A stretch of DNA of 43,061 bases from Alphaproteobacteria bacterium (GTDB taxonomy: Bacteria > Pseudomonadota > Alphaproteobacteria > Kiloniellales > DSM-21159): the NCBI GenBank assembly GCA_030433005.1, contig JAUILQ010000046.1:1-43061 (forward strand), given 5' to 3'. Within the stretch, counting starts at the first letter, position 1; the number at the start of each line of letters is the position of its first letter. This document shows, piece after piece, positions 41,809 to 43,061 of the stretch. The notes below the pieces were generated by a model, which made no database searches, was not told where the DNA came from, and worked only from the letters and a program-made list of their open reading frames with translations. A program made the position numbers and the translations under genes.

Positions 41809-42822
41809 ATGAACGTCCACACACCGCCCGAGCAGCTCAAGCCCAAGGACTTCGCCAGCGACCAGGAGGTCCGCTGGTGCCCGGGCTGCGGCGACTACGC
41901 GATCCTCAAGGGCATGCAGAAGACCTGCGCCGACCTGGGCCTGAAGCCGGAGACCACGGTCTTCGTCTCCGGCATCGGCTGCGCGGCGCGCTTTCCCTAC
42001 TACATGGCGACCTACGGCTTCCACACGATCCACGGCCGCGCGCCGGCGATCGCGACCGGGGTCAAGCTGGCCAACCCCGAGCTCGACGTCTGGGTGATCG
42101 GCGGCGACGGCGACATGCTGTCGATCGGCGGCAACCACCTGATGCACGCGCTCAGGCGCAACGTCGACCTCAACATCCTGCTGTTCAACAACGAGATCTA
42201 CGGCCTGACCAAGGGCCAGTACTCGCCGACCAGCCGGGTCGGCACGCGCTCGCCCTCGACGCCCGGCGGCTCGCTCGACGCGCCGGTCTCGGCGACGCTC
42301 TACGCGCTCGGCTCGGGCGCCCGCTTCGTCGCGCGCGGCGTCGACACCCAGCAGAAGCAGCTGCCCGAGGTGCTCAAGCGCGCCCACGCGCACCGCGGGG
42401 CCTCCTTCGTCGAGATCTTCCAGAACTGCATCGTCTACAACGACGGCGCCTTCGCGCACTTCACCGAGCGCGAGGCGGCGCAGGAGATGCAGGTCTTCGT
42501 CGAGCACGGCCGGCCGCTGGTCTTCGGCAAGGAGGGCCGCAAGGGCCTGCGCCTGAAGCCCGGCTCGCTGAAGCTCGAGGTCGTCGAGATCGGCGACGAG
42601 GGTCCCGAGGCCGCCGGCGTGCTGGTCCACGACGAGACCGACCGCATGCTGGCGACCCTGCTGGCCGGGCTGCAGCCGCCGCTGCCGGTGGCGATCGGCG
42701 TGCTCTACTGCGACCCGGCCGAGTCCTACGAGCGCCAGGTCGTCGGCGAGACCGCGCCGCCCCCGGTCGAGGGCGACCTCGACGCCCTGCTGCGCCGCGG
42801 CCATACCTGGACGGTGGAGTAG
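41809..42822 (+). CDS. korB: 2-oxoglutarate:ferredoxin oxidoreductase subunit beta
   Basis: A 337-residue thiamine-diphosphate-binding subunit. VRWCPGCGDYAIL near the N-terminus and GIGCAARFPYY provide cysteines for the 4Fe-4S cluster, IGGDGDMLSIGGNHL is the GDG motif for magnesium and thiamine diphosphate, and LLFNNEIYGLTKGQYSPTS closes the cofactor site. The C-terminal extension (from about residue 245) is the bacterial KorB type. The start lies 8 bases after korA with a short AAAG before it. The product pairs with KorA. No transcription terminator is seen; a palindromic element follows. Confidence 0.95.
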   Translation: MNVHTPPEQLKPKDFASDQEVRWCPGCGDYAILKGMQKTCADLGLKPETTVFVSGIGCAARFPYYMATYGFHTIHGRAPAIATGVKLANPELDVWVIGGDGDMLSIGGNHLMHALRRNVDLNILLFNNEIYGLTKGQYSPTSRVGTRSPSTPGGSLDAPVSATLYALGSGARFVARGVDTQQKQLPEVLKRAHAHRGASFVEIFQNCIVYNDGAFAHFTEREAAQEMQVFVEHGRPLVFGKEGRKGLRLKPGSLKLEVVEIGDEGPEAAGVLVHDETDRMLATLLAGLQPPLPVAIGVLYCDPAESYERQVVGETAPPPVEGDLDALLRRGHTWTVE

Positions 42823-42840
42823 GGGACGGCTTCCTTGTTC

Positions 42841-42940
42841 GTCATCCCCGCGAAGGCGGGGATCCATAGGAACGGCGCCGGAGCTCGGACGCCGATAGGC
42901 TGCTCAATCGCCACTCCCTATGGATCCCCGCCTCCGCGAG
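42841..42940. repeat. Dispersed palindromic element, GTCATCCCCGC family
   Basis: The left arm begins GTCATCCCCGCGAAGGCGGG and contains GGATCCATAGG; the right arm (42916 onward) has CCTATGGATCCCCGCCTCCG. It matches the element at 1550-1628. The final 120 bases (42942-43061) are less GC-rich than the genes and carry no recognisable feature; they may be the leader of a gene outside the window. Confidence 0.75.
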
Positions 42941-43061
42941 AGCTCTGCGAAAGGCGGCGGGGTCGCGTCAGATAGGTTTTGAAAGGGTTGGGCGGTCTGG
43001 TGATCGCAGAGGGTTCGCTTGAGCGGCTGGCCTGTCTTTGTCGATCCGTACTGGTGTGGCT

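Overview
The window is about 43 kb of very GC-rich DNA (G or C in almost every third codon position) with tightly packed genes and many short overlaps. Gene content (corrinoid C1 module with a 'virulence factor' domain protein and DUF1638, fused LivHM permease, fused gamma-alpha KorA, bufferin operon, several families of short dispersed palindromes) points to an alphaproteobacterium, probably a Rhodospirillales-like lineage. I see no rRNA, tRNA, CRISPR array, phage or transposase gene. All product names come from reading motifs, not from searches.

Layout. (1) 1-811: a stress-type protein with glycine-rich hydrophobic segments, preceded by an FNR/FixK-like box. (2) 883-4725, minus strand: HD-domain protein, RACo-like corrinoid activator and methyltetrahydrofolate:corrinoid methyltransferase. 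(3) 5097-6141: AzlC/AzlD branched-chain amino acid exporter. (4) 6142-10413, minus: a 1423-residue autotransporter with a long Gly-rich tract and duplicated passenger repeats. (5) 10602-11546: an unrecognised protein whose start is unclear. (6) 11554-14390, minus: MetF-like reductase, virulence-factor domain protein, DUF1638 and a corrinoid protein, the second half of the C1 module. (7) 14605-30515, minus: a 16-kb co-directional catabolic cluster. In transcription order it encodes a molybdenum hydroxylase FAD subunit, a fused iron-sulfur/molybdopterin subunit, a 6-hydroxynicotinate-reductase-like protein, a UPF0280 protein, a DUF1185 protein, a complete Liv-type ABC importer and an ATP-dependent hydantoinase pair (HyuA, HyuB). 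(8) 30753-32914, plus: a homocysteine S-methyltransferase-like protein with an altered zinc site and a SAM methyltransferase. (9) 33110-35715: a complete bufferin operon (BufA1, the MNIO enzyme BufB, BufC, DoxX). (10) 35811-39697: a 2-oxoglutarate/Fe(II) oxygenase, an amidase and an FprA-type ferredoxin-NADP reductase. (11) 39941-42822: KorA and KorB, 2-oxoglutarate:ferredoxin oxidoreductase.

How the genes may work together (inference). The 16-kb cluster looks like import, hydroxylation, reductive dearomatisation and ATP-driven ring opening of a nitrogen heterocycle. It runs in the same direction as the corrinoid C1 genes, so the substrate may be N-methylated, but no MttB-like demethylase lies in the window. 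RACo-type activation and the hydroxynicotinate-reductase-like step both need low-potential electrons, which KorAB and the FprA-type reductase could connect to ferredoxin. The bufferin operon is a separate RiPP metal-stress system.

Dispersed inverted repeats of three sequence families occupy most of the longer intergenic gaps. One copy appears to have inserted in frame in the UPF0280 gene.
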